A DNA stretch of 49,026 bases from a virus. The position numbers were made by a program, and so were the translations under genes. Below are positions 30,960 to 40,478 of this stretch, in pieces; position 1 is the first letter of the stretch; each line of letters opens with the position of its first letter. The notes under the pieces are model-generated. The model saw only the letters and a list, made by a program, of their open reading frames with translations, had not been told where the DNA came from and did no database searches. The DNA is taken from positions 1 through 49,026 of IMG/VR virus record IMGVR_UViG_3300021963_000194; one strand, written 5' to 3'.

Positions 30960-33131
30960 ATGAGTTATCAAGTTAAATTTACTGAAACTAACAACCCTGC
31001 AAAACAGACAATTACAGTTGAAGATCAAACACTAAATCAAGAAACAGCAGTTACATTTGTAGGCAAAAATTTTCCAGGATATGGGTCATACATAGCTGAA
31101 AATTTCCTACATTTGATGGAAAATTTTGCCAACAATACTGCTCCATCAAATCCGGTACAAGGACAACTTTGGTATGATAACAGTGCCGGAGAATATCAGT
31201 TAAAGGTATGGGACGGTTCTACATGGTCGGCTACCGGCGGAATTAAAAAGTCTTCAAGCGCACCTACAAATCCTAACAATGGCGATTTATGGTCGGACAC
31301 CGCTAATCAACAGATTAAACTTTATAATGGATCAACTTGGATTTTAGTAGGACCGGCATTTAGTGCAGGTGCTAAAACGGGACCTGAAATTGAAACAATA
31401 ACCGATACATCGGACAGCGCCAATAGTGTTATTACATTTTGGGTTGGCGGAACAAGAACTGCTATTGTAAGTAAGACAACATTTACACCTAAAACAACCA
31501 TTGCTGGTTTTAAAGAAATTAATAAAGGAATTAATTTATCATCAACTGATGCTATTAATTCGTCTGCTCCTATAAAGTATTGGGGCACAGCACAAAAAGC
31601 AAATGCTCTAGTTGTTAGTAATGTTGCAGTTGATGCTAGTAATTTTTTACGCAGTGATAAAGAAACACCTAGTGCAGTTAGATTTAGCGTTAGAACTAAT
31701 GATGGAGTACAAATAGGTAACGATTTATCTTTTGTATTAAGAGTTGACGAAGGCAAGGCTGTTTTATGGAATAAAACATCAGGTTCGAGTATTGATTTTA
31801 AAATTACAAATAATGACGGTGAACGCACTGTTTTTAGAGTAGACAGTTCTGAGTGCGTTGGAATTAATAAAACTGATCCGCAACAAGCATTAGACGTTGC
31901 TGGAAACATTAGGTCAGACAGTAGATTATTGATAACTGGTACACAAGATGCTACAACCTTAACATCTGGAAGTATCAATACACTCGGCGGAGCAGTAATT
32001 ACTAAATCTTTAAGAGTTGGTGAAAATGTACGAGTTAATGGTGTATTGTATGTTGATAGAATTGACGGGCAAGGAACACCTATTGTCGGCGCTGCCCTAA
32101 TGCCAGGTAGTTCAGAAGCAGCTGGAAAATATGATATTGGTACAGAAGCTATTCCGTTTAGAAATGCCTATGCAAATTATTTTTATGGAAACTTTAACGG
32201 AACATTTTCAGGCACACTAGCAGGTAGTACAATCGCTGGATCAGCAAACAAACTAGTTAGTTCAACTACGTTTAACATGGAAGGCGATGTATCTTCCGAC
32301 GGGTTTAGTTTTAATGGGCAAACAGTCGGAGGTGTATCGACTTTCACAACCACACTAAGTTCTAATCTTATCACTAATAAGGCAGTATTAGAAGATCCTG
32401 TTACATTCAGCACCAAAGTTTTAGCCACAGACGAATTACTAATTTATCGTCCGAATACTGTAGGTCTAAAGAAAACAACAAAAGAAAAATTTCTTGACGG
32501 TGTTGCACTAGTACCAGTTGGTGCAATTATGCCTTATGCAGGCGCAACAGCACCGAGTGGGTATCTTCTTTGTGACGGTAGCGAAATATCAAAAGCTACA
32601 TATAGTTTATTATATTCTAAAATCGGTGATCTTTACAAAGGTGCTGGCAATTTAGTAGGTGCCGGAACGTTTAAATTACCAGATTTAAGGGGTAGATTTC
32701 CCCTTGGTAAAGATAATATGGATAACACTACGTTACCAGATATTACTACACAAGATTCCGTTGACAGTCCAGTACCGATATTGGTAAATGCAGGCGGAGG
32801 AACAGCAGGTAGAGTAACCGAAACTGCTGGTAGCTCTTTAGGTTCTGGTTCTGGTTCTGCTACAAAAACTTTAACAGTAAATAATCTCCCTGAACACAAA
32901 CATACATTAAACGGAACAACCGGTGGACAGTATGGAGCTATTGGCGGGCTCGGGTTGACAGACCCAGAAGCTGTTCTTACAGATGGACTAGGCGGGGCTG
33001 TAGACGGGGCAAAATTGTTGAGAAACAGCGGCGGAGTAGAAGTTGTTTCAGGAAGTTTAGGAACAGCACTAAATGTAATGAATCCGTTTTTAACAATTAA
33101 TTATATCATTTATACTGGTGTTACATCATGA
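30960..33131 (+). CDS. Tail fibre-like protein with collar domain (paralogue A)
   Basis: 723 residues. The N-terminal 125 residues form a module shared with the next two genes: GKNFPGYGSYIAENFLHLME, then GQLWYD, GDLWSD and a closing LVGP. The middle is beta-rich, with VGINKTDPQQALDVAGNIRS (about 302-321), as in tail spikes and fibres. A phage tail collar domain starts near 518 (VPVGAIMPYAGATAPSGYLL, then CDGSEISKATYSLLYSKIG and KLPDLRGRFPLG). The C-terminal 70 residues (NNLPEHKHTLNGT onward) probably form the receptor-facing tip. It overlaps paralogue B by four bases (ATGA). Confidence 0.85.
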   Translation: MSYQVKFTETNNPAKQTITVEDQTLNQETAVTFVGKNFPGYGSYIAENFLHLMENFANNTAPSNPVQGQLWYDNSAGEYQLKVWDGSTWSATGGIKKSSSAPTNPNNGDLWSDTANQQIKLYNGSTWILVGPAFSAGAKTGPEIETITDTSDSANSVITFWVGGTRTAIVSKTTFTPKTTIAGFKEINKGINLSSTDAINSSAPIKYWGTAQKANALVVSNVAVDASNFLRSDKETPSAVRFSVRTNDGVQIGNDLSFVLRVDEGKAVLWNKTSGSSIDFKITNNDGERTVFRVDSSECVGINKTDPQQALDVAGNIRSDSRLLITGTQDATTLTSGSINTLGGAVITKSLRVGENVRVNGVLYVDRIDGQGTPIVGAALMPGSSEAAGKYDIGTEAIPFRNAYANYFYGNFNGTFSGTLAGSTIAGSANKLVSSTTFNMEGDVSSDGFSFNGQTVGGVSTFTTTLSSNLITNKAVLEDPVTFSTKVLATDELLIYRPNTVGLKKTTKEKFLDGVALVPVGAIMPYAGATAPSGYLLCDGSEISKATYSLLYSKIGDLYKGAGNLVGAGTFKLPDLRGRFPLGKDNMDNTTLPDITTQDSVDSPVPILVNAGGGTAGRVTETAGSSLGSGSGSATKTLTVNNLPEHKHTLNGTTGGQYGAIGGLGLTDPEAVLTDGLGGAVDGAKLLRNSGGVEVVSGSLGTALNVMNPFLTINYIIYTGVTS

Positions 33132-35242
33132 GCAGCTATACAATAAACAAAACAGACGGATCTATTTTAACTGATAATATTCCAGATGGAACAGTTGACA
33201 CAACAGCTACTGATTTAACTTTAATCGGCAAAAATGCAGTCAACTATGGAGAAGCATTTAACGAAAACTTCGTCCATCTATTAGAAAATTTTGCTAACAG
33301 TTCTTCTCCTCCTAATGCTCTAGTAGGACAACTATGGTATGACACTGGTGATAATAGATTAAAAGTTTATACCGGTAACGGATTTAAAGTTACAGGTGGT
33401 ACAATTTTATCTTCAAGCGCACCATCAAATGCTATTGCAGGAGACATATGGATAGACACTGTTAACCAACAGTTAAAATTTTATGTAGACAATACAACTT
33501 ATGTGCTAGCAGGTCCTGCTTACACTGCCGACCAAGGTATATCTGGTATTCAAATAGTTTCTGTATATGATACAGCAGAAAAAGAACACACTATTGGTTT
33601 ACTATATATTGCTGATTCACTAATTGGTATTTTTAGTAAAGATGCATTCACCCCATCTCCGGCTATAAGCGGCTTCACAGGCGACATAGTTAAAGGGTTT
33701 AATTTAGGAAATGCAAGCGGATTATCTTTTGATGTTCCGGTTACAAGTGCAACACAATTAATTGACAACGAAAACAACATTTATATTCCCGACGACTTTG
33801 TTAAAACTTCAGGAAGCTCGGTAATTTCATACGATGCTGGTTATCAAGCTACCCTTACTATACAAGGTGACAATCCTTTAATATTAGGTAGTAGTGAAAA
33901 TACCGAAATATCATCAGAACCAAACGAATTTAAAATTAGGGGTGTTGGGCAGAATCAAAGTATAACTTTTGAATCTGATACCACAGAAGGATATAAAGGT
34001 TTAAAAATTTACAACCCTGGAGTTAGAATCGCCGGTGTAGCTTCAGCTGTAGGTGATGGAACAACTTTGGTGCTAACCTACGGAAATTTAGTCGATGGAG
34101 CAGTTGAAGAAATAGTTGAACCATACCAAGTTGGAGATGAGATAGATATTTACTACTACGGAATACCAGGTTCAGTATCTTCTAGACAGTTATTAGAAAC
34201 AGCAACAATCACAGCTATAACTACCTCTACAGTATCAGTAACAAGTACTCTTTCCGGACTCAATACTTATGTTGACCCTTCGGATCCTTTGTATAACACT
34301 CAATGGGACGGGGAAGTAAGAAAATCTGTTTTACCTAGAATTGGAATATTAGTTGAGAATCCTTTAGTAGAACTCGATCTTAATGGTAGGGGATTATTTA
34401 GATCTGATATTAGAGTTAGAGGCGCAGCCACAGTTGAAGGAAATCTAACAGTTTTAGGTACAACAACAAGTATCACGACAACTAATACTACGATCAAAGA
34501 TAATACTATCACACTTAACGACGGACAAGCTACACCTGGCATTGATGCAGGATCAGCAGGTATTGAAATTGACAGAGGCCCAACTAATAATTTAGCTACT
34601 TGGTATTTTGTTGAAGATACAGTATCTTGGACTAGTAATTATTATGTAGATTTAAAACCAATTAGTGGTTTGTTAAACTTAGAATATAGAATCGAAGGAG
34701 CTTCGGTTTTATCAGCTGATCGTTTAGGAACTGGAGTTGTAAATAGTAGTTTAACATCGGTTGGCACGTTAGTAAATCTAAGAGTTGACAATATATATGT
34801 TAACGATAATATAATCATATCAGATACAGGCGTAGTTAGTGTAGGCAATTGTCAAATATCTAATGTTGCAACGACAGCTTATGATTCTAGTTCTCCCCCA
34901 CAATTAGTTGATGTTGGAAAAGCTAATAATGCAGTTAATAATCAAACAATGCAGAATTATACTGCCGGATTGCCGCTACAATTCAGCTTAGAACTTACTA
35001 ATGCATTAGGGGGTGATCTCGACGACGGGGATGTTATAACACTATTAACTGATACTTTTCCTGTAGACGATCATGCTTTAGGTACAAAAATTTATGTTCA
35101 CTGTACTAAAACTACTATGAATTTTGATGGAATTACCGTAACACCGCAGGTAGCCAGGTATTTACGAGTATATGTTTTAGTTTCAGGCTCTCCCAATAAT
35201 TGGTATTGGGACACAAGTTACAATATAACTTACGGATTTTAA
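33128..35242 (+). CDS. Tail fibre-like protein (paralogue B)
   Basis: 704 residues. The shared N-terminal module is clear (GKNAVNYGEAFNENFVHLLE, GQLWYD, GDIWID, closing LAGP by about 140). The middle holds beta-rich sequence, and VRGAATVEGNLTVLGTTTSI (about 430) and SVGTLVNLRVDNIYVNDNI (about 543-561) resemble shaft repeats of tail fibres. There is no collar domain. The C-terminal 120 residues differ from both paralogues, consistent with a separate receptor-binding or attachment role. It is translationally coupled to A through the ATGA overlap. Confidence 0.8.
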   Translation: MSSYTINKTDGSILTDNIPDGTVDTTATDLTLIGKNAVNYGEAFNENFVHLLENFANSSSPPNALVGQLWYDTGDNRLKVYTGNGFKVTGGTILSSSAPSNAIAGDIWIDTVNQQLKFYVDNTTYVLAGPAYTADQGISGIQIVSVYDTAEKEHTIGLLYIADSLIGIFSKDAFTPSPAISGFTGDIVKGFNLGNASGLSFDVPVTSATQLIDNENNIYIPDDFVKTSGSSVISYDAGYQATLTIQGDNPLILGSSENTEISSEPNEFKIRGVGQNQSITFESDTTEGYKGLKIYNPGVRIAGVASAVGDGTTLVLTYGNLVDGAVEEIVEPYQVGDEIDIYYYGIPGSVSSRQLLETATITAITTSTVSVTSTLSGLNTYVDPSDPLYNTQWDGEVRKSVLPRIGILVENPLVELDLNGRGLFRSDIRVRGAATVEGNLTVLGTTTSITTTNTTIKDNTITLNDGQATPGIDAGSAGIEIDRGPTNNLATWYFVEDTVSWTSNYYVDLKPISGLLNLEYRIEGASVLSADRLGTGVVNSSLTSVGTLVNLRVDNIYVNDNIIISDTGVVSVGNCQISNVATTAYDSSSPPQLVDVGKANNAVNNQTMQNYTAGLPLQFSLELTNALGGDLDDGDVITLLTDTFPVDDHALGTKIYVHCTKTTMNFDGITVTPQVARYLRVYVLVSGSPNNWYWDTSYNITYGF

Positions 35243-35248
35243 TAAATA
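35241..35248 (+). promoter_or_regulatory. Candidate late promoter before fibre paralogue C (AATAAATA)
   Basis: AATAAATA overlaps the stop codon of paralogue B and stands four bases before AAAGGGG, the ribosome site of paralogue C. Because it is so close to the gene end, chance in AT-rich DNA is a real alternative. Confidence 0.4.
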
Positions 35249-35266
35249 ATACAAAGGGGTTAATCA

Positions 35267-36796
35267 ATGCCTTACAGCATTAATAAAACAAACGGTGATT
35301 TGCTTGCAACAGTAGCAGATGGCACAATAGATCAAACATCTAGTCTAAAGCTAGTTGGAAAAAATTACGCTGGCTACGGCGAAATTCAGAACGAAAATTT
35401 TATCAGATTGTTGGAAAATTTTGCTGATAGCAGTCCTCCAAGTAAAAAAATTACAGGACAAATTTGGTACGATAGCTCAGTTTCCCCAGGAAAATTAAGA
35501 TTTTATGATGGCTCTACTTTTAGAACTGTCAACGGGTCAACAGTAGCAACATCAGAACCTTCAGGCCTTGGAATTGGAGATTTTTATTGGAATTCTAGTA
35601 CACAGCAATTATATGCTAGTAATGGTGATAATACATTTACTCTAGTTGGACCGCAGGGTGCTGCAGGTGCTGCTATTACTGAAATGCGTACTAGAACTGT
35701 TGTAGATGATGCAGCAGCAGAACACACTGTTGTTGAGGCAGTGGCTTCTGGTACAGTTATTTTTGTTATATCTAGTGATGATGAATTTACATTAGGGGCA
35801 GCTGAACAAGATGCTTACAATAATACATTTGATACTATATATAAAGGAGTAACACTTATAAACACAGGATCCGCACAAAGTGGCGCCACTGAAACTGTTC
35901 ATAGGTTTCATGGTACAGCAACTTCTGCAGATGGTTTTAATGTAAGTGGTATCTTTGTTGGCGCAGACAAATTTGTTAGAAATGACGAAGCAACAACTTT
36001 TGAAGGTGTAGTAAATTTTGCAGATCCAGGATTTCAAGTAGGAACAACTCCTCAACTTGAAGTAAAAATTGAAAATTCAAATCTGCCTATTGTACAAAAC
36101 ATTGTAGGGGATACTATTCAATTTAGAACTAAATTGGCTGGTATTATGACTAATAATATTAAGTTATCGGGTAGAGATCTATTACCGGTCACTGATGCAG
36201 TCAGCAAAATAGGTAATTCATCGCTAGGATTTACCGAAGTTTGGGCAGATAATTTCTATGGAACAGCCACTCAATCTGATAGATTGCAAGTCGATGGTGG
36301 ATCTTATCTATTAGCCGACACTGCTAATACTGTTAATACTGTAGCGGCACGTGACAGCGCAGGAGATATCTATGCTGTTACCTTCAGAGGTAATGCAATA
36401 TTTGCAGATGAAGCTGACTTGGCAGAGAAATACCTTGCCGATGCAGAATACGAAGTAGGTACTGTACTAATGGTAGGTGGAGAACAAGAAGTAACTGCAT
36501 GCCAACCTGGATCAAGAGCATTTGGAGCTGTGAGTGCAGCGCCCGCTTACTTGATGAATCAAGGTCTAGCTGGTGGCACACCGGTCGCTCTTAAGGGTCG
36601 AGTACCAATAAAAGTTCTTGGACCAGTACAAAAAGGTGATAGACTAGTTGCTTCTAGTAATGGATGCGCAGGTGCTGCCCGTTTATTATTAGTAGGCACT
36701 CCTGTAAGAGCAAGTAGTTTTCCAGACACGTTTGCAATAGCACTTGAATCAAGTAATGATGCTGGTGTGAAGCTTGTAGAAGCAATTATTATATAA
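35267..36796 (+). CDS. Tail fibre-like protein (paralogue C)
   Basis: 509 residues. The shared N-terminal module appears again (GKNYAGYGEIQNENFIRLLE, GQIWYD, TLVGP by about 125). The C-terminal 140 residues are different: ADEADLAEKYLADAEYEVGT (about 379-398), then GAVSAAPAYLMN, and GRVPIKVLGPVQKGDRLVAS. This ending is widespread in fibre proteins of cyanophages and pelagic phages and resembles the C-terminal chaperone/protease-like domains of some tail spikes, although I cannot assign catalytic residues. Three paralogues with one kind of N-terminus and different C-termini suggest a common attachment site with diversified tips. Confidence 0.8.
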   Translation: MPYSINKTNGDLLATVADGTIDQTSSLKLVGKNYAGYGEIQNENFIRLLENFADSSPPSKKITGQIWYDSSVSPGKLRFYDGSTFRTVNGSTVATSEPSGLGIGDFYWNSSTQQLYASNGDNTFTLVGPQGAAGAAITEMRTRTVVDDAAAEHTVVEAVASGTVIFVISSDDEFTLGAAEQDAYNNTFDTIYKGVTLINTGSAQSGATETVHRFHGTATSADGFNVSGIFVGADKFVRNDEATTFEGVVNFADPGFQVGTTPQLEVKIENSNLPIVQNIVGDTIQFRTKLAGIMTNNIKLSGRDLLPVTDAVSKIGNSSLGFTEVWADNFYGTATQSDRLQVDGGSYLLADTANTVNTVAARDSAGDIYAVTFRGNAIFADEADLAEKYLADAEYEVGTVLMVGGEQEVTACQPGSRAFGAVSAAPAYLMNQGLAGGTPVALKGRVPIKVLGPVQKGDRLVASSNGCAGAARLLLVGTPVRASSFPDTFAIALESSNDAGVKLVEAIII

Positions 36797-36808
36797 GGAA
36801 TTAAAGAA

Positions 36809-37765
36809 ATGGCAACAATTTCAGCAGCGACATTTAACGCTATTCAAAAAAAAGCAGCAGCAGTTCTTGGTACAGGTGGTACTAATCCAGCAACTGATTT
36901 AGCAGACTCGAGATATGGCTACGGCCAATCATTGGCCAGCTCGGCCGTAACAGCTGGTAGCATTATTCGTGCTTCAAGCTGGATTAATTTAAGAACTGAT
37001 TTAGCAAAAGCACGAACAAAACAGATCGGATCAGTAGGCACTGGTACAGGACAAGGTCCTGCATGGGCTAACTTGGTTACGATTGCTAGCGGTACAGTTA
37101 TTTCTAATGCTATCGTAACACAGTATCAAGGTGTTGCTAGTGCAGTTGTAACTGACAGGTTCCTAGCAGCCGGTTCACAACTAGGCAGTTCTGCAGTAAC
37201 ATCTACCAGATCTACTGCATGGGGTACAACTTTAACAGCTCCATCTATCACACATGTGGCTAGAGTTACACTAACAGACACTGTGCAAGCTAGATATTTC
37301 TTCAATGCAGGCGGAAAAATTAATTACACAGCTAGTTTGGCCAGTGGTGTTGTAAACAACAAATACACAGCATGGGTTAATACATTATCTGGTATGGGTA
37401 CCTTAACATTTGCTGTTAATCAAAGTAGTTCTACATTTGGAGCATTTACTGTTACACGCAGCGGAGCAAGCGGTACTACTAGTAGCATTACACTGTCGGG
37501 TGTTAATCAAACAATTTATACTAGTACTCAAAGTGCTCCTTATGCTCTTAACACATTTACTGTTCAGGCGAGATATGTTACTACAAGTCCGTATGTAATT
37601 GAACTTACAGCAACATTAACTGACGGAGACTTAGGCACTCAAACTGGTATTGGCCCAGCGATTGACGAAGTTCTAAGCGGTACAATTACAAGTACCTTTA
37701 CAGTTACTCCAATTCAAGGTGCATTTGCAATCACTCCAACGATTGCTAACCAAACAACTCTGTAA
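36809..37765 (+). CDS. Fibre-like virion protein
   Basis: 318 residues, very rich in threonine, serine, alanine and glycine. The N-terminal 75 residues (FNAIQKKAAAVLG, YGYGQSLASS, IIRASSWINLRTDLAKART) look helical and match a family found beside tail fibres in marine T4-like phages. The remaining 240 residues look like repetitive beta sandwich (for example TLTFAVNQSSSTFGAFTVTR near 200). It is probably a virion surface or fibre component; the exact role is unknown. AAGGA and AAAGAA precede the ATG. Confidence 0.7.
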   Translation: MATISAATFNAIQKKAAAVLGTGGTNPATDLADSRYGYGQSLASSAVTAGSIIRASSWINLRTDLAKARTKQIGSVGTGTGQGPAWANLVTIASGTVISNAIVTQYQGVASAVVTDRFLAAGSQLGSSAVTSTRSTAWGTTLTAPSITHVARVTLTDTVQARYFFNAGGKINYTASLASGVVNNKYTAWVNTLSGMGTLTFAVNQSSSTFGAFTVTRSGASGTTSSITLSGVNQTIYTSTQSAPYALNTFTVQARYVTTSPYVIELTATLTDGDLGTQTGIGPAIDEVLSGTITSTFTVTPIQGAFAITPTIANQTTL

Positions 37766-37784
37766 CCAGAATTAGTTATCTATC

Positions 37785-37822
37785 ATCTCCCGCTGAGATA
37801 ATTACACTATACAGCGGGAGAT
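37785..37822 (+). promoter_or_regulatory. Long hairpin hiding the ribosome binding site of the next gene
   Basis: ATCTCCCGCTG (37785-37795) is an exact inverted repeat of CAGCGGGAGAT (37812-37822), giving an 11-bp stem with a 16-base loop. The GGGAG ribosome site of the gene at 37826 (37816-37820) lies inside the 3' arm. Folding would block initiation. No T-run follows the stem, so it is a poor terminator. Confidence 0.7.
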
Positions 37823-37825
37823 CTC

Positions 37826-38173
37826 ATGGACGAGCAATTAGAAAAAGCATTTCAAACAGCCAATTATATGGCTACTCTGACAAATCAACGTAATGCAGCG
37901 TTTGAAGAATTTCAACAAAATTTAATTTATTATGTAAATGGTTCTAGTTTTCATATCACACTAGAACTAATTTCATTTGTAAAATCGATTATTGATGCAG
38001 GAAGTTTGAACTGTATACTAATAGACATTAATCAAATACCAGTTAATATTGAAAATATAAAAACTTTTCATGAAGAAATATCATCTCAATATTTTAAAGC
38101 CAGTAATGAATACTTTTCTAAGTACTCCGAAATCAAATCTAAACGTAGAATTCAGGATTTAATTTCAGTATGA
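37826..38173 (+). CDS. Conserved hypothetical protein
   Basis: 115 residues, probably mostly helical at both ends with a short central beta segment (CILIDINQIPVNIENIK, about 67-83). Similar proteins of this size lie downstream of tail fibres in marine T4-like phages, but no function is known to me. Residues 3-30 and 86-110 could form a helical pair. The start is fixed by GGGAG five bases upstream, which is buried in a hairpin. Its stop overlaps the following glycosyltransferase-like gene by four bases (ATGA), suggesting coupled translation and hence that the hairpin could set the level of the whole cassette. Confidence 0.7.
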   Translation: MDEQLEKAFQTANYMATLTNQRNAAFEEFQQNLIYYVNGSSFHITLELISFVKSIIDAGSLNCILIDINQIPVNIENIKTFHEEISSQYFKASNEYFSKYSEIKSKRRIQDLISV

Positions 38174-39009
38174 GCAAGGGTGTTCTTTTATTTGCTCAAA
38201 ATAACCCTGATATTGACTATGTTCAGATGGCTATTTTTGCCGCAGATCGAATCAAAAAATTTTTAAATGTTTCTGTTACACTTGCTACAGACAATAGGGA
38301 TTACATTGAGAGAACGTACCCAGAAAAAATTAATGTATTTGAACATATTATAGATATTAATTCATCATATGTTCAAAAAAAACAATTTTATGATGGATCT
38401 ATTACTAATAAAGTTCTGCCATGGAAAAATTTCACTAGAGCAGATGCATATGACATAAGCCCATATGACGAAACAATAATAATGGATGTAGATTATATTT
38501 TAAATTCTGATAATTTAAATCAAGTTTGGGATTTAGAAAGTGATCTTGCTATATATAAAACAGGTTACGATCTAGCACAGTGGCGCGATACAAGTAGTTT
38601 TGAATATTTTAATCAATACACAATACCTTTTTATTGGGCAACAGTTTTTTATTTTAAAAAAACATCTTTAGCTAAATCTTTTTTTAAAATTGTACAACAC
38701 ATTAGATATAATTGGGCCTACTATAGGCTACTTTATGCAATTGGACCAAGTAGTTTTAGAAATGATTATGCTTTTAGCATAGCTATTCATATGTTAAATG
38801 GTAGCACCGGTGCTAGTTTAATAAGTTCATTACCTGGAAAATTGTACTATACACGTGATAGGGATGTACTAGTGTCATCAACAGATACGTCAATGACTAT
38901 GCTAGTTGAAAAACAAAATTATATTGGAGAATATACTCTAATAAAAACTGATAATTTAGATATTCATGTTATGAACAAGTATAGTTTAGCGAGATGTATA
39001 AATGAGTAA
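38170..39009 (+). CDS. Glycosyltransferase-like protein (pair 1, copy A)
   Basis: 279 residues. It has the layout of a GT-A fold: an N-terminal nucleotide-sugar half (VLLFAQNNPDIDYVQMA), then SPYDETIIMDVDYIL with a D-x-D metal site at 106-108. It is a paralogue of the next gene: both begin MSKG, share AQN...IDYV, and have SPYDETI before the D-x-D motif. The C-terminal half is divergent and aromatic-rich. Donor and acceptor are unknown; modification of fibre proteins or of host surface glycans would fit the location. It has no membrane segment. Confidence 0.72.
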   Translation: MSKGVLLFAQNNPDIDYVQMAIFAADRIKKFLNVSVTLATDNRDYIERTYPEKINVFEHIIDINSSYVQKKQFYDGSITNKVLPWKNFTRADAYDISPYDETIIMDVDYILNSDNLNQVWDLESDLAIYKTGYDLAQWRDTSSFEYFNQYTIPFYWATVFYFKKTSLAKSFFKIVQHIRYNWAYYRLLYAIGPSSFRNDYAFSIAIHMLNGSTGASLISSLPGKLYYTRDRDVLVSSTDTSMTMLVEKQNYIGEYTLIKTDNLDIHVMNKYSLARCINE

Positions 39010-39838
39010 AGGTTTTTTAGTTTTAGCACAAAACAGCGAAGGCATAGATTATGTAAGACAAGCCTATGCACTTGCATTATCAATTAAAAAAACACAGTCA
39101 ACATATTCTGCTATTAGTATTATCACTAATGATCAAGTACCAGAACAATATCTAGCAGTGTTTGATCAAGTTATTCCAATTCCTTGGAAGGACCATGCAG
39201 AAGAATCTGCATGGAAAGTTGAAAATAGATGGAAATTCATCCATGCTTCACCGTATGATGAGACTATCGTATTAGATACAGATATGATTGTCTTAGATGA
39301 TCTAGTATCTAAATGGGAATTATTATCAAATCACGAAATATTTTTTGCATCGTCTGTAAAAGATTATAGAGGAAATATTGTTTCCAATGAATTAAATAGA
39401 CAGGTGTTTGTTTATAACGATCTTCCAAATGTTTATTTTGGTTTTCATTATTTTAAAAAGACACCAGAAGCTTTTGCTTTTTATAAAACACTTGAATTTA
39501 TTGTTAATAATTGGCAAACAACGTATAGCAAATTAACTCCTAAGGCTAAACAAAGATGGTTAAGTATGGACGTTAGTGCCGCTATAGCTTTAAAAATTAC
39601 TGGAATGGATGATGCAGTAGTGCAACCAAGATTAAATGTATCATTTGCTCATATGAGACCTAACATTCAAGGATGGCCTACGGTACATGATAGTTGGGTT
39701 AATGCATGTGACTATTATTTTAATGACGAATTTGAATTTTACGTTAACCAATACAGACAAACAGGTATTTTTCATTATATAGAAAATGAATTCTTAACAG
39801 ATGATATAGTTACATACTTGGAGAAGATCAATGAATGA
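39002..39838 (+). CDS. Glycosyltransferase-like protein (pair 1, copy B)
   Basis: 278 residues. It shares its plan with the preceding gene: FLVLAQNSEGIDYVRQAYAL near the start, SPYDETIVLDTDMIVLDDL at 83-101 with the D-x-D motif DTD at 92-94. The C-terminal half has a histidine-containing segment (VSFAHMRPNIQGWPTVHDSW near 211-230) of the kind that binds metal or donor in GT-A enzymes, so this copy looks catalytically more complete than copy A. It overlaps the previous gene by eight bases and the next by eight, within one translational unit. Confidence 0.78.
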   Translation: MSKGFLVLAQNSEGIDYVRQAYALALSIKKTQSTYSAISIITNDQVPEQYLAVFDQVIPIPWKDHAEESAWKVENRWKFIHASPYDETIVLDTDMIVLDDLVSKWELLSNHEIFFASSVKDYRGNIVSNELNRQVFVYNDLPNVYFGFHYFKKTPEAFAFYKTLEFIVNNWQTTYSKLTPKAKQRWLSMDVSAAIALKITGMDDAVVQPRLNVSFAHMRPNIQGWPTVHDSWVNACDYYFNDEFEFYVNQYRQTGIFHYIENEFLTDDIVTYLEKINE

Positions 39839-40478
39839 AGAATATGAAGATTTAGAAGTTGAGTTTGATCTAACTCCTGAAGAACTTGCTGAAATTGAAG
39901 CATCTTTAAAATTTAGTAATACAAGATATGTGTACTTTGATAAAGTAACAGGTGATATTTTATCTATTACTGATCGACAGAATTCTAATATAGAAGTACC
40001 TTGCTTTGAAATTAATAGTGAGGATCTCAGCAGTTTAATCCCTAGCGGGGAAAGTACTGCACAATTTAAAGTAGTTACTGATGTAAATAACAAATTTGAT
40101 ATTGTTCCTAAAATTGTTACTTTAAATTCTAAGTCGTCAACATTAATTTTAATACCCCAAACGGATAATCCAGCTACTATTACTATCTTAAACGACATTG
40201 AAAATAAAAATTGGGTAATAGTATTAGATGAGGAAGAAAAACAACGATTACATAATGCTGTTGCCAACTATATGAAACAAGTTTATGTTACATCTCAAGA
40301 AAACAAAAATATTTTATACAGAGTATTTAATGTTGATTTAAATGAATTAATTGCCAAAGGATCAGTTACTGTTCCGCACGAAATGATAGTAGAATCAATT
40401 ACTTCTAAAATAAGATTGTTTACTATCAAATTTTTTGATTCATATGCATTAAAGGAAAAATATGAGCCAAAAGTTTAA
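39831..40478 (+). CDS. Conserved hypothetical protein in the glycosyltransferase cassette
   Basis: 215 residues. The first 20 are strongly acidic. Residues about 30-45 (TRYVYFDKVTGDILSITDR) resemble the opening of proteins found next to tail-fibre genes in marine phages. The middle (70-130) looks beta-rich and the end helical (EEEKQRLHNAVANYMKQVY, then the conserved-looking YRVFNVDL). There is no recognised catalytic motif. Its overlap with glycosyltransferase-like genes on both sides (8 bp upstream, 17 bp downstream) indicates co-expression, perhaps as a fibre assembly or accessory factor; that is inference. Confidence 0.65.
   Translation: MNEEYEDLEVEFDLTPEELAEIEASLKFSNTRYVYFDKVTGDILSITDRQNSNIEVPCFEINSEDLSSLIPSGESTAQFKVVTDVNNKFDIVPKIVTLNSKSSTLILIPQTDNPATITILNDIENKNWVIVLDEEEKQRLHNAVANYMKQVYVTSQENKNILYRVFNVDLNELIAKGSVTVPHEMIVESITSKIRLFTIKFFDSYALKEKYEPKV

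Noticed and set aside
31322-31978. 218-codon antisense frame within fibre paralogue A
   Set aside because: It is a mirror of the coding frame on the other strand, without a ribosome site. The plus-strand protein has clear domains.
39794-40267. 157-codon antisense frame in the glycosyltransferase cassette
   Set aside because: It lies opposite genes that overlap neatly on the plus strand, has no promoter or ribosome site and no recognisable protein pattern.
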